Below are positions 23,562-32,820 of a DNA stretch of 47,920 nucleotides, piece by piece (within the stretch, counting starts at the first letter, position 1; every line of letters begins with the position of its first letter). Source of the stretch: CAG-238 sp963601575 (GTDB lineage Bacteria; Bacillota; Clostridia; Peptostreptococcales; Anaerovoracaceae); NCBI GenBank assembly GCA_963601575.1, contig CAVCFO010000013.1, forward strand, positions 1-47,920, written 5' to 3'. Below the pieces are notes generated by a model, which ran no database searches, was not told the DNA's origin, and was given only the letters and a program-made list of their open reading frames with translations. Both the position numbers and the translations under genes were made by a program.

Positions 23562-25934
23562 TTACTCCTTAAGTTTTACGATCGTGACACCGTCGCCACC
23601 CTCGTTATAGGCACCTCTTCGATAGGATGCGATCAGTTTATGGCTCTTGAAGGCTCGCCTGAGGCCTTCCTTGAGGACGCCGGTTCCGTTTCCGTGAATC
23701 ACGGTAACTTTCTTTAGGCCTGCCATATATGCGTCGTCTATATATTTGTCGACGCTCATCAAGGCTTCCTCCAGGTTCTGGCCCTGGACATTCACGGAAG
23801 TTGATATGGTCTGCGCCTTCGCGCGGTACATGCTCGCATAATTTCTCGTTCTTGCCTTTTTCTTCTTGCTTCCGTCGTTTATAAGCGCAAGGTCTGCAAT
23901 ATTTACATTTATCTTCATTATCCCGACTTTAACCGTCAAATCCCCTTTGTCGTCAGGCAGGGTGAGTACTTCGCCGTTCTGGTCGAGGGTAAGCAGCTTC
24001 ACACGATCTCCGATTTCAAGTTCCTCAGGGCGCACAGGGCTTGCGTTTGTTTGCCTTGCAATGCCGTCTGCATAGCGATTTTCGCTTTCGCGAATCTTGC
24101 GCTTGCTCTTTTCCAGGCGGCCGGTTCGCTCGCCGAGGCTTTGGATCTTGGATAATTCTCTCAGCTCCTTCTGAACCTCGCTCGCGGTCTGCTTTGCTTC
24201 TTTTATGATGGCGCGAGCCTCTTCCTTAGCCTCCTTGATTGCCTTGCTTTCGCGCTTTTCGAGCGCTTCCTGCCTTTCGTCGAGGTCGCGCTTTTTCTTT
24301 TTTATCTCGCAAAGAAGCCTTTCCGCCTCGTCTCGCTCATCGCGTGCCTTCTTCTTATCTTCTTCGATTGCCGAGAGCACATCCTCAAATTCCAGGTCGC
24401 GCTTCTCGATAAGTTCGTTTGCCCTATCTATTATTTGCGGCGCAAGTCCGAGCTTTCTTGAAATCTCAAAGGCATTGGATTTGCCGGGGACTCCGATTGC
24501 GAGTCTATATGTCGGGCTGAGGGTTTCTATATCAAATTCCATGGAGGCATTTTCGACGCCTGCCGTAGATATTGCATACTTCTTGAGCTCGTTATAGTGC
24601 GTCGTTGCGATGGTATGCGCTCCCTGCAGGTCGAGCCTTTCCAGGATTGCGATAGCAAGAGCCGCTCCCTCTGTGGGATCGGTTCCCGCTCCCAGCTCAT
24701 CAAGGAGAACGAGGCTGCCTTTCCTCGCCTTTCTCACAAGATATACCGTATTTTTCATGTGGGATGAGAAGGTGCTGAGGCTCTGCTCTATGCTCTGCTC
24801 ATCTCCGATGTCTGCAAATATGTCCTTGTATATCGGCATTGTGCTTGTAGATGCTGCGGGTATATGCAGGCCGCTTTGGGTCATCATCGCAAGTAGCCCG
24901 ACGGTCTTTAAGGTGACTGTTTTGCCTCCGGTGTTCGGGCCGGTTATCACAAGCGTGCTATAGCTTTCGCCGATCGAAACATCTATTGGCACAACCTTTT
25001 TCGGATCTATAAGAGGATGCCTTGCATGCCTCAGGTCGAGAATCCCGCCGCCTGTTACATTAGGCTCCTCTGCGTGCATCTTTACGGAAAGCTTGCCCTT
25101 CGCAAATATCACGTCGAGCTCCGTCAGCAGCTTCTGGTTGTTTATGAGCTCATGGAAGTGCTCTGCTACCGCCGACGAAAGCTCTGCGAGTATCCTTTCG
25201 ATTTCGACCCTTTCGGCAAGCTCGAGCTCCCTAAGCTCGTTGTTGAGGTTCACAACCGCCTGTGGCTCTACGAAGATCGTTGCGCCGCTAGATGACTGGT
25301 CGTGAATTATTCCAGGGACCTTTGCCCTGTGCTCTGCCTTGACGGGCACAACATAGCGTCCGTCTCGCATGGTAACTATCGCATCCTGAAGCACGGATTT
25401 GTTATCCGACGAGTTGAGTATGTGGTTCAGCTTGCTTCTTATCGCTTCGTTCTGCCTGGCGATGCTCCTTCTTATGTTCTTTAGCTCAGGCGATGCGCTG
25501 TCTGCCATCTCGTCCTCTGAGATGATGCAGCGATCGATCCTGTCTGCGAGCCTATCGAATGTCGCAAGAAGCTCTGCCATTCCCCGTACAATCGGTGCAT
25601 CCTCTATGTCATTTTTGAGAAACGTTACGACATTCGATGCGACATTCATATTATATAGCACCTGCAGGAGCTGGCGCATCGTCAGACTTCCGCCCTTCCT
25701 CGCCAGGTGCAGCGAATTATCTATGTCGTAGATTTCGCCAAGGGGTATCGCACCCTTTTTTACGATGATCTCAGCCGCCTCGCTGGTCTGTGCGAGTCCG
25801 TCCCTGATTGCATGTATCTCGGTTTGCGGCAAAAGCTGCGCGAGCCTGTCCCTTCCCATCTGCGAGGAGGCCTGGACCTTTAGCATTTCGATTATTTTGT
25901 TATACTCTAATACCTTTAGCGCTTTTTTGTTCAT
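23562..25934 (-). CDS. mutS2: MutS2 family ATPase with C-terminal Smr domain
   Basis: 790 aa. Residues 1-300 are the clamp and lever region, with IHDQSSSGATIFVEP. The ATPase core has Walker A TGPNTGGKT near 333, Walker B LVLLDELGAGTDPTEGAALA, and THYNELKKYA. A long coiled coil spans about 515-640 and a KOW-like part follows (IGDRVKLLTLDQNGEVL). The last 85 residues are Smr: HGNGTGVLKEGLRRAF is intact, but the usual LDLRG at its start reads VNVQG, so the Asp and Arg linked to nuclease activity are missing. MutS2 acts on branched DNA and collided ribosomes rather than mismatch repair. It overlaps zapA by 4 nt (ATGA). Confidence 0.95.
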   Translation of the reverse strand: MNKKALKVLEYNKIIEMLKVQASSQMGRDRLAQLLPQTEIHAIRDGLAQTSEAAEIIVKKGAIPLGEIYDIDNSLHLARKGGSLTMRQLLQVLYNMNVASNVVTFLKNDIEDAPIVRGMAELLATFDRLADRIDRCIISEDEMADSASPELKNIRRSIARQNEAIRSKLNHILNSSDNKSVLQDAIVTMRDGRYVVPVKAEHRAKVPGIIHDQSSSGATIFVEPQAVVNLNNELRELELAERVEIERILAELSSAVAEHFHELINNQKLLTELDVIFAKGKLSVKMHAEEPNVTGGGILDLRHARHPLIDPKKVVPIDVSIGESYSTLVITGPNTGGKTVTLKTVGLLAMMTQSGLHIPAASTSTMPIYKDIFADIGDEQSIEQSLSTFSSHMKNTVYLVRKARKGSLVLLDELGAGTDPTEGAALAIAILERLDLQGAHTIATTHYNELKKYAISTAGVENASMEFDIETLSPTYRLAIGVPGKSNAFEISRKLGLAPQIIDRANELIEKRDLEFEDVLSAIEEDKKKARDERDEAERLLCEIKKKKRDLDERQEALEKRESKAIKEAKEEARAIIKEAKQTASEVQKELRELSKIQSLGERTGRLEKSKRKIRESENRYADGIARQTNASPVRPEELEIGDRVKLLTLDQNGEVLTLPDDKGDLTVKVGIMKINVNIADLALINDGSKKKKARTRNYASMYRAKAQTISTSVNVQGQNLEEALMSVDKYIDDAYMAGLKKVTVIHGNGTGVLKEGLRRAFKSHKLIASYRRGAYNEGGDGVTIVKLKE

Positions 25935-26401
25935 CTATCTTTCTTTAGCTTTTCGAGTTCGTTTTTGAGCCGGACATTCTCCATCTGCAGGTCAAAATAT
26001 GAGCTTTCGAACTCGTTTGCCTTGTCCTGCAGCATGCGGTACTTTTCTTCGCTCTGCTTTCTGTCCTCTGCGGATTTTGCGGCTTCTTCCTTGTATTGCA
26101 TGAAGCTCTTTTTTGCCTCGTCCCACATCTTCATATAATGCCGGGCTTCCTTTTCCATCTGCTCGGTCTTTTCCTTAAGCTCGCTGACCCTTGCCTGCGA
26201 CTCAAAGAACTCGTCGGCAATATTCACAGCTGCCAGAACCGCAAGCGAGCCCTGCGGGCCGCCTGCAAAGAACTTCGCGATCTCGCGCATTTTCTCGTCG
26301 ACGTAAGCTGCGATTTCTATAATATTCTTTTCGTCTCTTTCTCCGGATATGGTATAATCCTGTCCGTAAATTTTGACACAGACTCTCTTGTCTTCCATCA
26401 T
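25931..26401 (-). CDS. zapA: Cell division protein ZapA
   Basis: 156 aa. The N-terminal ZapA domain is VCVKIYGQDYTISGERDEKN (8-27), VDEKMREIAKF, and LAVLAAVNIADEFFE. Residues 65-156 are a long charged coiled coil (MKMWDEAKKSFMQYKEEAA, LQMENVRLKNELEKLKKD), longer than in the minimal E. coli ZapA but common in Clostridia. It bundles FtsZ filaments at the Z ring. It lies 11 nt after pheT and overlaps mutS2 by 4 nt, an order well known in Firmicutes. Confidence 0.9.
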   Translation of the reverse strand: MMEDKRVCVKIYGQDYTISGERDEKNIIEIAAYVDEKMREIAKFFAGGPQGSLAVLAAVNIADEFFESQARVSELKEKTEQMEKEARHYMKMWDEAKKSFMQYKEEAAKSAEDRKQSEEKYRMLQDKANEFESSYFDLQMENVRLKNELEKLKKDR

Positions 26402-26412
26402 TTTTCTCCCGA

Positions 26413-28866
26413 TTACATCTCTCTCAGGTTGATATTGAGTTTCTCCTTCAATGCGTCAAGCACCTTTGCGTGAGCCGCTTGCACATCCTCGTCTTTGAGC
26501 GTCTTGTCATTATGTCTATAGGTGAGGGTGAATGCCACGCTCTTCTTGCCGGGGCCTACCTGCGCGCCTCTATATATGTCAAAGAGCTTGATATTCGTAA
26601 GAATTTCGGCTTCTGCTCCCCAGATTACCTTTTCGATTTGGCCAACCGTCATCGTCTCGTCTACAACGAGGGCGATGTCTCTTGTCATTGCAGGATATTT
26701 CGGCAGAGGCTTATACTGTTTTACCGTATTCGAAAGTTCTACCATGGTGGCGAAGAAAAGCTCCGCGCAGTATGCTCTGGTTCCGATTCCGTATCTTCCG
26801 GCAACATCAGGATGCACTTCGCCCATGATTCCAAGCTCTACCTCTTCCTCCTCAGGGCCGTTCTCAAGCTCTGCCGTGTGGCGGGCAATGATTCTTGCGC
26901 ATCTTCCCGGATGATAAACTCCATATTCGCTCTCCGCAATAAATTCCAGGTCTCTTATCCCCAGCTTATAGAGGAGCTCTTCTACGATGCCCTTGAGGGT
27001 GAAGAAATCCTCATCCTTGCCATAAATTCCGATTGCAATGTTGTCGCTTTCGAACGGAAGTCCAAGCTGGTTTGCCATGAAGGTATTTCCGATCTCATAT
27101 GCTCTCATGCTCTCGAGGTTTCTGGAATAGTTTCTGCCCATTACCTCCAGCATCTGCGGCGTGAGAATGGTTCTCATAACCGAGGTATCTTCTCCAAGAG
27201 GATTTAGGATCTTCACAAAGTCTCTTTCCCATGAGTCCTCTTCAATCCCGACATTGTCAACACCCTTCGGGCTTACGAAGGAATAGGTCTGGATTTCGTT
27301 TGCTCCCATAGCGCACATTACATCTCGCGCCAGGTCCTTTATATCTCTGTCATATGACTGGCTTGCCTGGTTATTTCCCTTCGGAATTGTAACCGGAAGG
27401 TTGTCATAGCCATAAAGTCTTGCGACTTCTTCTATGATATCCTCTTCGATCTCGATATCCTGTCTTACGGTAGGCGCCGTAACATACATGTCGTTGCCTT
27501 CGCCTTCGACCTTCATTTCGAGGCTCTCAAGGTATCCTACCATCTGCTGTCTCGAAAGCACGATGCCAAGAACATGATTTATTCTCGATACTCTGGCATG
27601 AACGGTCTTTGCTTCTGCTTTCTCAGGATAGATGTCAACGCTTCCGGATACAACCTTGCCGGCTCCGATGAGCTCGATCAGCTTGCAGACTCTGTCCGCT
27701 GCAGCCTCGCAGAGGTTCGGGTCGATGCCCTTTTCGTATCTGCCGGAGGCCTCCGTTCTGAGGGTTAGCCTCTTGGATGTGGTTCTTACGCTATTTGCCT
27801 CGAAGTTTGCCGATTCGATTACGATGGTCTTCGTATCGTCCGTGATTTCGGAGTTGAGTCCGCCCATAACGCCTGCAATCGCGACGGGCTTTGATGCGTC
27901 ATTTATCATGAGCATTCTGTCGTCGAGATTTCTTTCTGTGCCGTCCAGGGTCGTAAATTTCGCACCCTCTGATGCCGTATCTACGATGATCTTGTGACCG
28001 TCGATGCTGTCGATGTTGAATGCATGCATCGGCTGGCCGTATTCGAGCATTACGAAGTTTGTAATATCTACTATATTATTTATCGGTCTCATTCCCGCAT
28101 GGATGAGCCTTCTCTGAAGCCACCAAGGTGAATCTTCGACCTTTACATCCTTTACGATTCTGGCAACATATCTTTTGCAAAGCGGTGATTTCACCTCGAC
28201 GCTGATATAATCCGCCGCATCGCCTTCTTCGCTTGCGCATGCCGTCTCAGGATATTTGAGCTTGCCTCCGAAGGTAGCTGCCGCTTCTCTTGCCATTCCT
28301 ATCATGGAGAGGCAGTCAGGCCTGTTAGGCGTGATTTCGAAGTCAACTATCGCATCCTTTAGCTTGAGAGTCTCCGCAAAATCCGCTCCGAGCGGATATT
28401 CGTCTTCCAAGATCCAGATTCCGTCTCTCTGATTTACCGGCACGACCTTGTCCTCAAATCCGAGTTCTGCGAACGAGCATAGCATTCCGTCGGAAAGGAC
28501 GCCTCTGAGCTTGCCCCTAGTGATGGTAACGCCGCCCTCCTGTTTGGGCTGTCCGTGGATCGGTCCCGGGATCTTGCTGCCGTCCAGTGCAACGGGTACA
28601 TATGCGCCCTCGAACACGTTCGGCGCTCCCGTCACAATCTGCACGAGCTCTTCTCCGCCGATGTCGATTTGGCAGACAACGAGCTTATCCGCATCCGGAT
28701 GCTTTTCTATCTTGACGATCTTGCCAACCACGACCTTGTGCATGTCTTCGCCTGCGATTTCAAGGGTTTCGAGGTTCGAGCCCGACATTATCATCCTGTC
28801 GCAGAACTCCTCGGGGCTGACATTTATATCTGTATAATCTTTTAACCATTCTAATGATACTATCAT
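26413..28866 (-). CDS. pheT: Phenylalanyl-tRNA synthetase beta subunit
   Basis: 817 aa, full length. Domain order is visible: the tRNA-binding OB fold (VVVGKIVKIEKHPDADKLVV, 45-64), B3/B4 editing region (LYGQPMHAFN-like MLEYGQPMHAFN, AIAGVMGGLNSEI), B5, the catalytic-like core, and the C-terminal anticodon-binding FDX-ACB domain (PKYPAMTRDIALVVDETM, FTLTYRHNDKTLKDEDV). It pairs with PheS as an alpha2-beta2 class II enzyme. It starts 20 nt after pheS. Confidence 0.97.
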   Translation of the reverse strand: MIVSLEWLKDYTDINVSPEEFCDRMIMSGSNLETLEIAGEDMHKVVVGKIVKIEKHPDADKLVVCQIDIGGEELVQIVTGAPNVFEGAYVPVALDGSKIPGPIHGQPKQEGGVTITRGKLRGVLSDGMLCSFAELGFEDKVVPVNQRDGIWILEDEYPLGADFAETLKLKDAIVDFEITPNRPDCLSMIGMAREAAATFGGKLKYPETACASEEGDAADYISVEVKSPLCKRYVARIVKDVKVEDSPWWLQRRLIHAGMRPINNIVDITNFVMLEYGQPMHAFNIDSIDGHKIIVDTASEGAKFTTLDGTERNLDDRMLMINDASKPVAIAGVMGGLNSEITDDTKTIVIESANFEANSVRTTSKRLTLRTEASGRYEKGIDPNLCEAAADRVCKLIELIGAGKVVSGSVDIYPEKAEAKTVHARVSRINHVLGIVLSRQQMVGYLESLEMKVEGEGNDMYVTAPTVRQDIEIEEDIIEEVARLYGYDNLPVTIPKGNNQASQSYDRDIKDLARDVMCAMGANEIQTYSFVSPKGVDNVGIEEDSWERDFVKILNPLGEDTSVMRTILTPQMLEVMGRNYSRNLESMRAYEIGNTFMANQLGLPFESDNIAIGIYGKDEDFFTLKGIVEELLYKLGIRDLEFIAESEYGVYHPGRCARIIARHTAELENGPEEEEVELGIMGEVHPDVAGRYGIGTRAYCAELFFATMVELSNTVKQYKPLPKYPAMTRDIALVVDETMTVGQIEKVIWGAEAEILTNIKLFDIYRGAQVGPGKKSVAFTLTYRHNDKTLKDEDVQAAHAKVLDALKEKLNINLREM

Positions 28867-28886
28867 TTCTACCTGCTACCTCCTAA

Positions 28887-29942
28887 TTATTTGAACTGCT
28901 CGATAAATCTCATGTCGTTTTCGTAGAGAAGTCTGATGTCATCGATGCCATATTTTAGCATCGCAATTCTCTCAACGCCAACGCCAAATGCGAAGCCGGT
29001 ATATTTCTCTGTATCAACTCCGCCTACCTTGAGTACGTTAGGATGTACCATTCCGCAGCCCAAAATCTCGATCCAGCCGCTTCCCTTGCAGACTCTGCAG
29101 CCTCTGCCGCCGCACTTAAAGCACGATACGTCCATCTCTGCCGAAGGCTCTGTGAATGGGAAATGATGCGGTCTGAACTTTGTCCTAACCTCTGAGCCGA
29201 ACATCTGCTTTGCGAAGCTGTCGAGCACTCCTTTTAGGTCTGCCATGGTGATCCCCTCGTCAACGACAAGACCCTCTACCTGGTGGAACATCGGCGAGTG
29301 GGTAGCATCCGGCGTATCGCAGCGGAAGCATCTTCCCGGTGCGAATACGCGAATCGGCGGTTTCTGGCTGAGCAGGGTTCTTACCTGTACCGGCGAAGTC
29401 TGCGTTCTTAGCAGCACCTCGTCGTTTATATAGAATGTATCTGTCCAGTCTCTTGCCGGATGGTTTGGGCCGGCGTTGAGGGCATCGAAGTTATTGAATA
29501 CGGTCTCAATCTCCGGTCCCTCGGAGAGCGAAAATCCCATGGACTTAAACACCTTCGAAACCTCTTCGATGGTGATAGTAATCGGGTGCTTCGTTCCCAT
29601 ATTGCAAGCCTTTCCGGGCTCTGTTACATCTATCTTTTCTGCCTTGAATTTGGCTTCTTTTGCCTTATTTTTGAGCTGCTCAAAGGAATTTTCAAGCATC
29701 TTTTCGATTTCTGCGCGGGTTTGGTTTGCAGCCTTGCCGAATTCCTTTCTCTCCTCCGGATCCATCTTGCCCATGGATTTGAGCATTTCGGTGAGCTCGC
29801 CCTTCTTGCCGAGGACCTTGATTCTGACCTCCTCAGCATCCTGCAAATTTTCGATTGCCTTGAGCCTTTCTCTGGATTTCTCAAGTATTTTCTCGAGTTT
29901 TGCCTTTCTTTCTTCCATTCTTTCTAAAATTATATCCTGCAT
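28887..29942 (-). CDS. pheS: Phenylalanyl-tRNA synthetase alpha subunit
   Basis: 351 aa. An N-terminal coiled coil (about 1-100) leads to the class II core: GTKHPITITIEEV, FRCDTPDATHSPMFHQVEGL (motif 2), and GVGVERIAMLKYGIDDIR (motif 3). The segment CFKCGGRGCRVCKGSGWIEI contains two CxxC pairs, a zinc-like insert seen in many PheS. I use ATG 29942 (AGGAAAGG upstream); an upstream frame to 29975 lies in the methylase gene. The gap to the methylase stop is only 4 nt. Confidence 0.96.
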   Translation of the reverse strand: MQDIILERMEERKAKLEKILEKSRERLKAIENLQDAEEVRIKVLGKKGELTEMLKSMGKMDPEERKEFGKAANQTRAEIEKMLENSFEQLKNKAKEAKFKAEKIDVTEPGKACNMGTKHPITITIEEVSKVFKSMGFSLSEGPEIETVFNNFDALNAGPNHPARDWTDTFYINDEVLLRTQTSPVQVRTLLSQKPPIRVFAPGRCFRCDTPDATHSPMFHQVEGLVVDEGITMADLKGVLDSFAKQMFGSEVRTKFRPHHFPFTEPSAEMDVSCFKCGGRGCRVCKGSGWIEILGCGMVHPNVLKVGGVDTEKYTGFAFGVGVERIAMLKYGIDDIRLLYENDMRFIEQFK

Positions 29943-29946
29943 ATTT

Positions 29947-30717
29947 CTAACCTTTCCTGCCTCGCACTGCCTCATACATCAATATCCCGGCCGCTACCGA
30001 CGCGTTCAGAGACTCGATGTTGCCTTGCATAGGTATTTTTATTTTTAGATCTGAGCTTTCGATGATCTCCCGGCAAATCCCGTTGCCCTCGTTTCCTATC
30101 ACGAGCGCGATATTGTCCGTGAGATCTTCGTCAAAATAGCGGCGATCCGTATCAAAACAGGTTGCCACGAGCTTCTTGCCGGCTGCCCTGGTAAATTCCA
30201 CAAGCTCTGAATTGGAGTCCATGAAAACAACCGGCATTCTAAAGAGTGAACCTGTCGCCGCCCTTACCGTCTTCGGTGAGAAAATATCCACCGTGCCCTT
30301 CATCACTATTGCAAGACCGTATCCTGCAGCATCCGCTGTCCGAAGAATCGTCCCGATGTTCCCTGGATCCTGGAGCCTGTCAAGCACCACGAAGTTTCCG
30401 GGGGAATCTATGAACTCCTCCTTGCATCGCTCGGGCTTTTTGACTATCGCCAGGATTCCCTGGCTGGTCTTTGTCTGCGCCAGAGCCTCAAACAGCCTCG
30501 CCTCTAGCTCGAATGTCCTGTCCTCAAGGCCCTCCGGGATCTTGCTATAGCCTTCTCGAACGATCAAAGTCTCAATCCCGGCACCGGTCTTTGCTGCCTC
30601 CTCTATTAGATTTTCACCCTCCAGCAGATATTTCCCCAGCCTTTCTCTATATTTCTTTTGCGAAAGCTTGCCGCAGAGTCTATATATTCTGTTGTCCTTT
30701 GATATTATCTTTCGCAT
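29947..30717 (-). CDS. TrmH/SpoU-family RNA 2'-O-methyltransferase
   Basis: 256 aa. Residues 5-75 are a substrate-binding domain (RIYRLCGKLSQKKYRERLGK). The knotted SPOUT domain has motif 1 QDPGNIGTILRTADAAG (about 115-131), motif 2 LVIGNEGNGI and motif 3 IPMQGNIESLNASVAAGIL. It would 2'-O-methylate a ribose in rRNA or tRNA using SAM; the 23S rRNA is the usual target of this pheST-linked group, but the position cannot be inferred. It starts 20 nt after the ftsZ terminator, so it heads the next unit by read-through or a promoter inside ftsZ. Confidence 0.9.
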   Translation of the reverse strand: MRKIISKDNRIYRLCGKLSQKKYRERLGKYLLEGENLIEEAAKTGAGIETLIVREGYSKIPEGLEDRTFELEARLFEALAQTKTSQGILAIVKKPERCKEEFIDSPGNFVVLDRLQDPGNIGTILRTADAAGYGLAIVMKGTVDIFSPKTVRAATGSLFRMPVVFMDSNSELVEFTRAAGKKLVATCFDTDRRYFDEDLTDNIALVIGNEGNGICREIIESSDLKIKIPMQGNIESLNASVAAGILMYEAVRGRKG

Positions 30718-30732
30718 TGCTTACCTTTGTTT

Positions 30733-30757
30733 TAACAAAAGCCGGTTTGCACCGGCT
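30733..30757 (-). terminator. Terminator at the end of the dcw cluster
   Basis: 7-bp stem AGCCGGT/ACCGGCT with a 4-nt loop, then TTTTGTTAAAA on the minus strand, 9 nt after the ftsZ stop. Confidence 0.75.
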
Positions 30758-30765
30758 CGTTTTTT

Positions 30766-31935
30766 CTAAAGGAATGATGGAATCTCGAATCTTGATGTTC
30801 CCTTTTCCTCGCCCTCTTTTTTGAGGATATCCTGCAGTGTTACCTCCGTGCCTTCGATGCCCTCAACGCTTCCGAAGATGTCTCCGCTTGACGCCTGCGT
30901 TCCGCCAAGTCCTGTAGTCTTGTCCGGGCTTTCCTTTCGGTCTGCATCAACCGGCTCAGAATGTTTCGTTGGGAACTCCAGCCCCTCCGCAAATCCCGTT
31001 GCGATAACCGTGATTGCAACCTCGTCCTGCATCTCCTCGTTAACAGCAGCGCCGAAGATGAGAATGCAATCTCTGTCTGCCTGTTCCTCCACGAGGCTTG
31101 CGATTTCGCTGACCTCAAGCATTCCGAGGTCATATCCGCCTGCAACATACAGCAGTATCGCCTTCGCGCCGTCGATGGTAGTCTCAAGAAGCGGGCTTTC
31201 GATAGCTGCCTTGACCGCATCCTGGGCTCTGTTTTCGCCCTTGCCGCGGCCCACGCCCATGTGCGCAATGCCTCTGTCGGTCATTACGGACTTGACATCC
31301 GCAAAGTCCACGTTGATGAGAGCATAATCCGAAATCAGATCCGAGATGCCCTGAACGCCTTGTCTGAGTACATCGTCTGCCATCTGGAATGCCTGTACCA
31401 TCGTGGTATTCTTCTGGCTGTTATCTATGAGCTTGTCGTTAGGAACGATTACGAGCGAGTCAACATATTTTCTGAGGAAATTGATTCCAAGCTCCGCCTG
31501 CTTGCGTCTCTTGGCTCCCTCGAAGTTAAAAGGTCTGGTGACAACGCCCACCGTGAGAATTCCCATGTCTTTGGCTGCCTTTGCGATTATAGGTGCAGCT
31601 CCCGTTCCGGTGCCGCCCCCCATGCCTGCGGTAATGAATACCATATCCGCTCCGTCAAGGTGCGCGGTGATTTCGTCGAGAGTCTCCTCTGCTGCCTTCT
31701 GGCCAACCTCAGGATTTGCTCCTGCGCCGAGTCCCCTCGTGAGTTTTTCGCCAATCTGAATTTTTGTCTGCGCAAGGCATCTGTTCAGAGCCTGTCTATC
31801 TGTATTAACCGCGATAAAATCTACTCCCTTCAGCTCGGCCTCTACCATGCGATTCACCGCATTGCAACCGCCGCCGCCGACGCCGATGACCTTGATCATC
31901 GCAGCTTTTTCCATATTTGTCTCAAACTGTAGCAT
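30766..31935 (-). CDS. ftsZ: Cell division protein FtsZ
   Basis: 389 aa, tubulin-like GTPase forming the Z ring. The start is VIGVGGGGCNAVNRM, the tubulin signature GGGTGTGAAP lies about 108-117, then VVTRPFNFEG, NVDFADVKSVM, and the C-terminal conserved peptide RFEIPSFL that binds SepF/FtsA-type partners. ATG 31935 has GAGGAGGT upstream and fits the family start; a longer frame to 31974 lacks a ribosome site. It is the last gene of the cluster, separated from divIB by 108 nt that may contain its own promoter (none clear). Confidence 0.97.
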   Translation of the reverse strand: MLQFETNMEKAAMIKVIGVGGGGCNAVNRMVEAELKGVDFIAVNTDRQALNRCLAQTKIQIGEKLTRGLGAGANPEVGQKAAEETLDEITAHLDGADMVFITAGMGGGTGTGAAPIIAKAAKDMGILTVGVVTRPFNFEGAKRRKQAELGINFLRKYVDSLVIVPNDKLIDNSQKNTTMVQAFQMADDVLRQGVQGISDLISDYALINVDFADVKSVMTDRGIAHMGVGRGKGENRAQDAVKAAIESPLLETTIDGAKAILLYVAGGYDLGMLEVSEIASLVEEQADRDCILIFGAAVNEEMQDEVAITVIATGFAEGLEFPTKHSEPVDADRKESPDKTTGLGGTQASSGDIFGSVEGIEGTEVTLQDILKKEGEEKGTSRFEIPSFL

Positions 31936-32043
31936 TGTCCTTTGTACCTCCTCAAAGTCTCCCAATCTTATCATTTATTTTAACATAAAATCTTTTATAT
32001 TGCACTCTTTTTCATAAGTTTTTGCCTGTTTTTTTCGTGAAAG

Positions 32044-32805
32044 TCAATCGATTTTTGGCGTGAAGGAAATATTGGTATCTCCGCTTATCTTTATCGTGCC
32101 TCTTTCGATTTCTTTCTCGAAGAGTTCTTCGGTGACAATCTGGAGTTTTCCCTCCTCTATCGCCTCCGTGATGTGCTCTGCGGTTCCGCTGCATACAAGA
32201 TTGTCCAGAATGTATGCGCTGGTTGAGGTTTTGCCTACGGAAATCCTCTTGAAGTACATCCCGTTTGCGTCCATGGCATTAAGCATCTCCAGAGCCTGGC
32301 GGAAGAGCACCTTTTCTTCGACCTCTATCGTCTCGCCGACCGCAAGCTTGCTTATAGTCATGCCGCTTATGATCGTAACCTTCGGATCGACCTCGGTCTT
32401 TCGCAGCACCGTTCCCTGCCCATCGATGACCACATATTTTTCGCCATAGACTATTGCGCCGATCTGCTTTCTCTCTGTAAGTTCAATGGAAATGGTATCC
32501 GGGAGCACTCTTCTGACCTTGACAAGGGCCATATATGCGTCCTTTTCGAGCCGCTCGCGTATGTTCGAGCAATCCGTGCCCCAGAAAATATTTTGACCCG
32601 TCTTGCAATTTCCCATGGTAAGGATTTCTTCATCAAGATAATAATTGTTGCCCTCGACGGTAAAATTTTCAACATCAAATACCGGTGAATTGAGGAATAG
32701 AAATACACCCACCGGTATCAAGATGATAATCAGCAATTTGAGAAACGGATTCATTCGTTTTTTTCTTCGTCTGGCCTTTTTTTTCTCTTCGTTCAGTACT
32801 TCCAC
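32044..32805 (-). CDS. divIB: Cell division protein DivIB/FtsQ
   Basis: 253 aa bitopic membrane protein. A basic cytoplasmic start (KKKARRRKKR) precedes one membrane segment (about 20-40, FLKLLIIILIPVGVFLFL). The POTRA domain follows (FDVENFTVEGNNYYLDEEIL), then the FtsQ/DivIB beta domain (VLPDTISIELTERKQIGAIV). It acts in the DivIB-DivIC-FtsL complex that controls septal synthesis. It starts 15 nt after murG. Confidence 0.92.
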   Translation of the reverse strand: MEVLNEEKKKARRRKKRMNPFLKLLIIILIPVGVFLFLNSPVFDVENFTVEGNNYYLDEEILTMGNCKTGQNIFWGTDCSNIRERLEKDAYMALVKVRRVLPDTISIELTERKQIGAIVYGEKYVVIDGQGTVLRKTEVDPKVTIISGMTISKLAVGETIEVEEKVLFRQALEMLNAMDANGMYFKRISVGKTSTSAYILDNLVCSGTAEHITEAIEEGKLQIVTEELFEKEIERGTIKISGDTNISFTPKID

Positions 32806-32820
32806 ATGGACTCCTTATCC

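Noticed and set aside
30961..31932. Plus-strand frame of 323 aa
   Set aside because: Antisense shadow of ftsZ.
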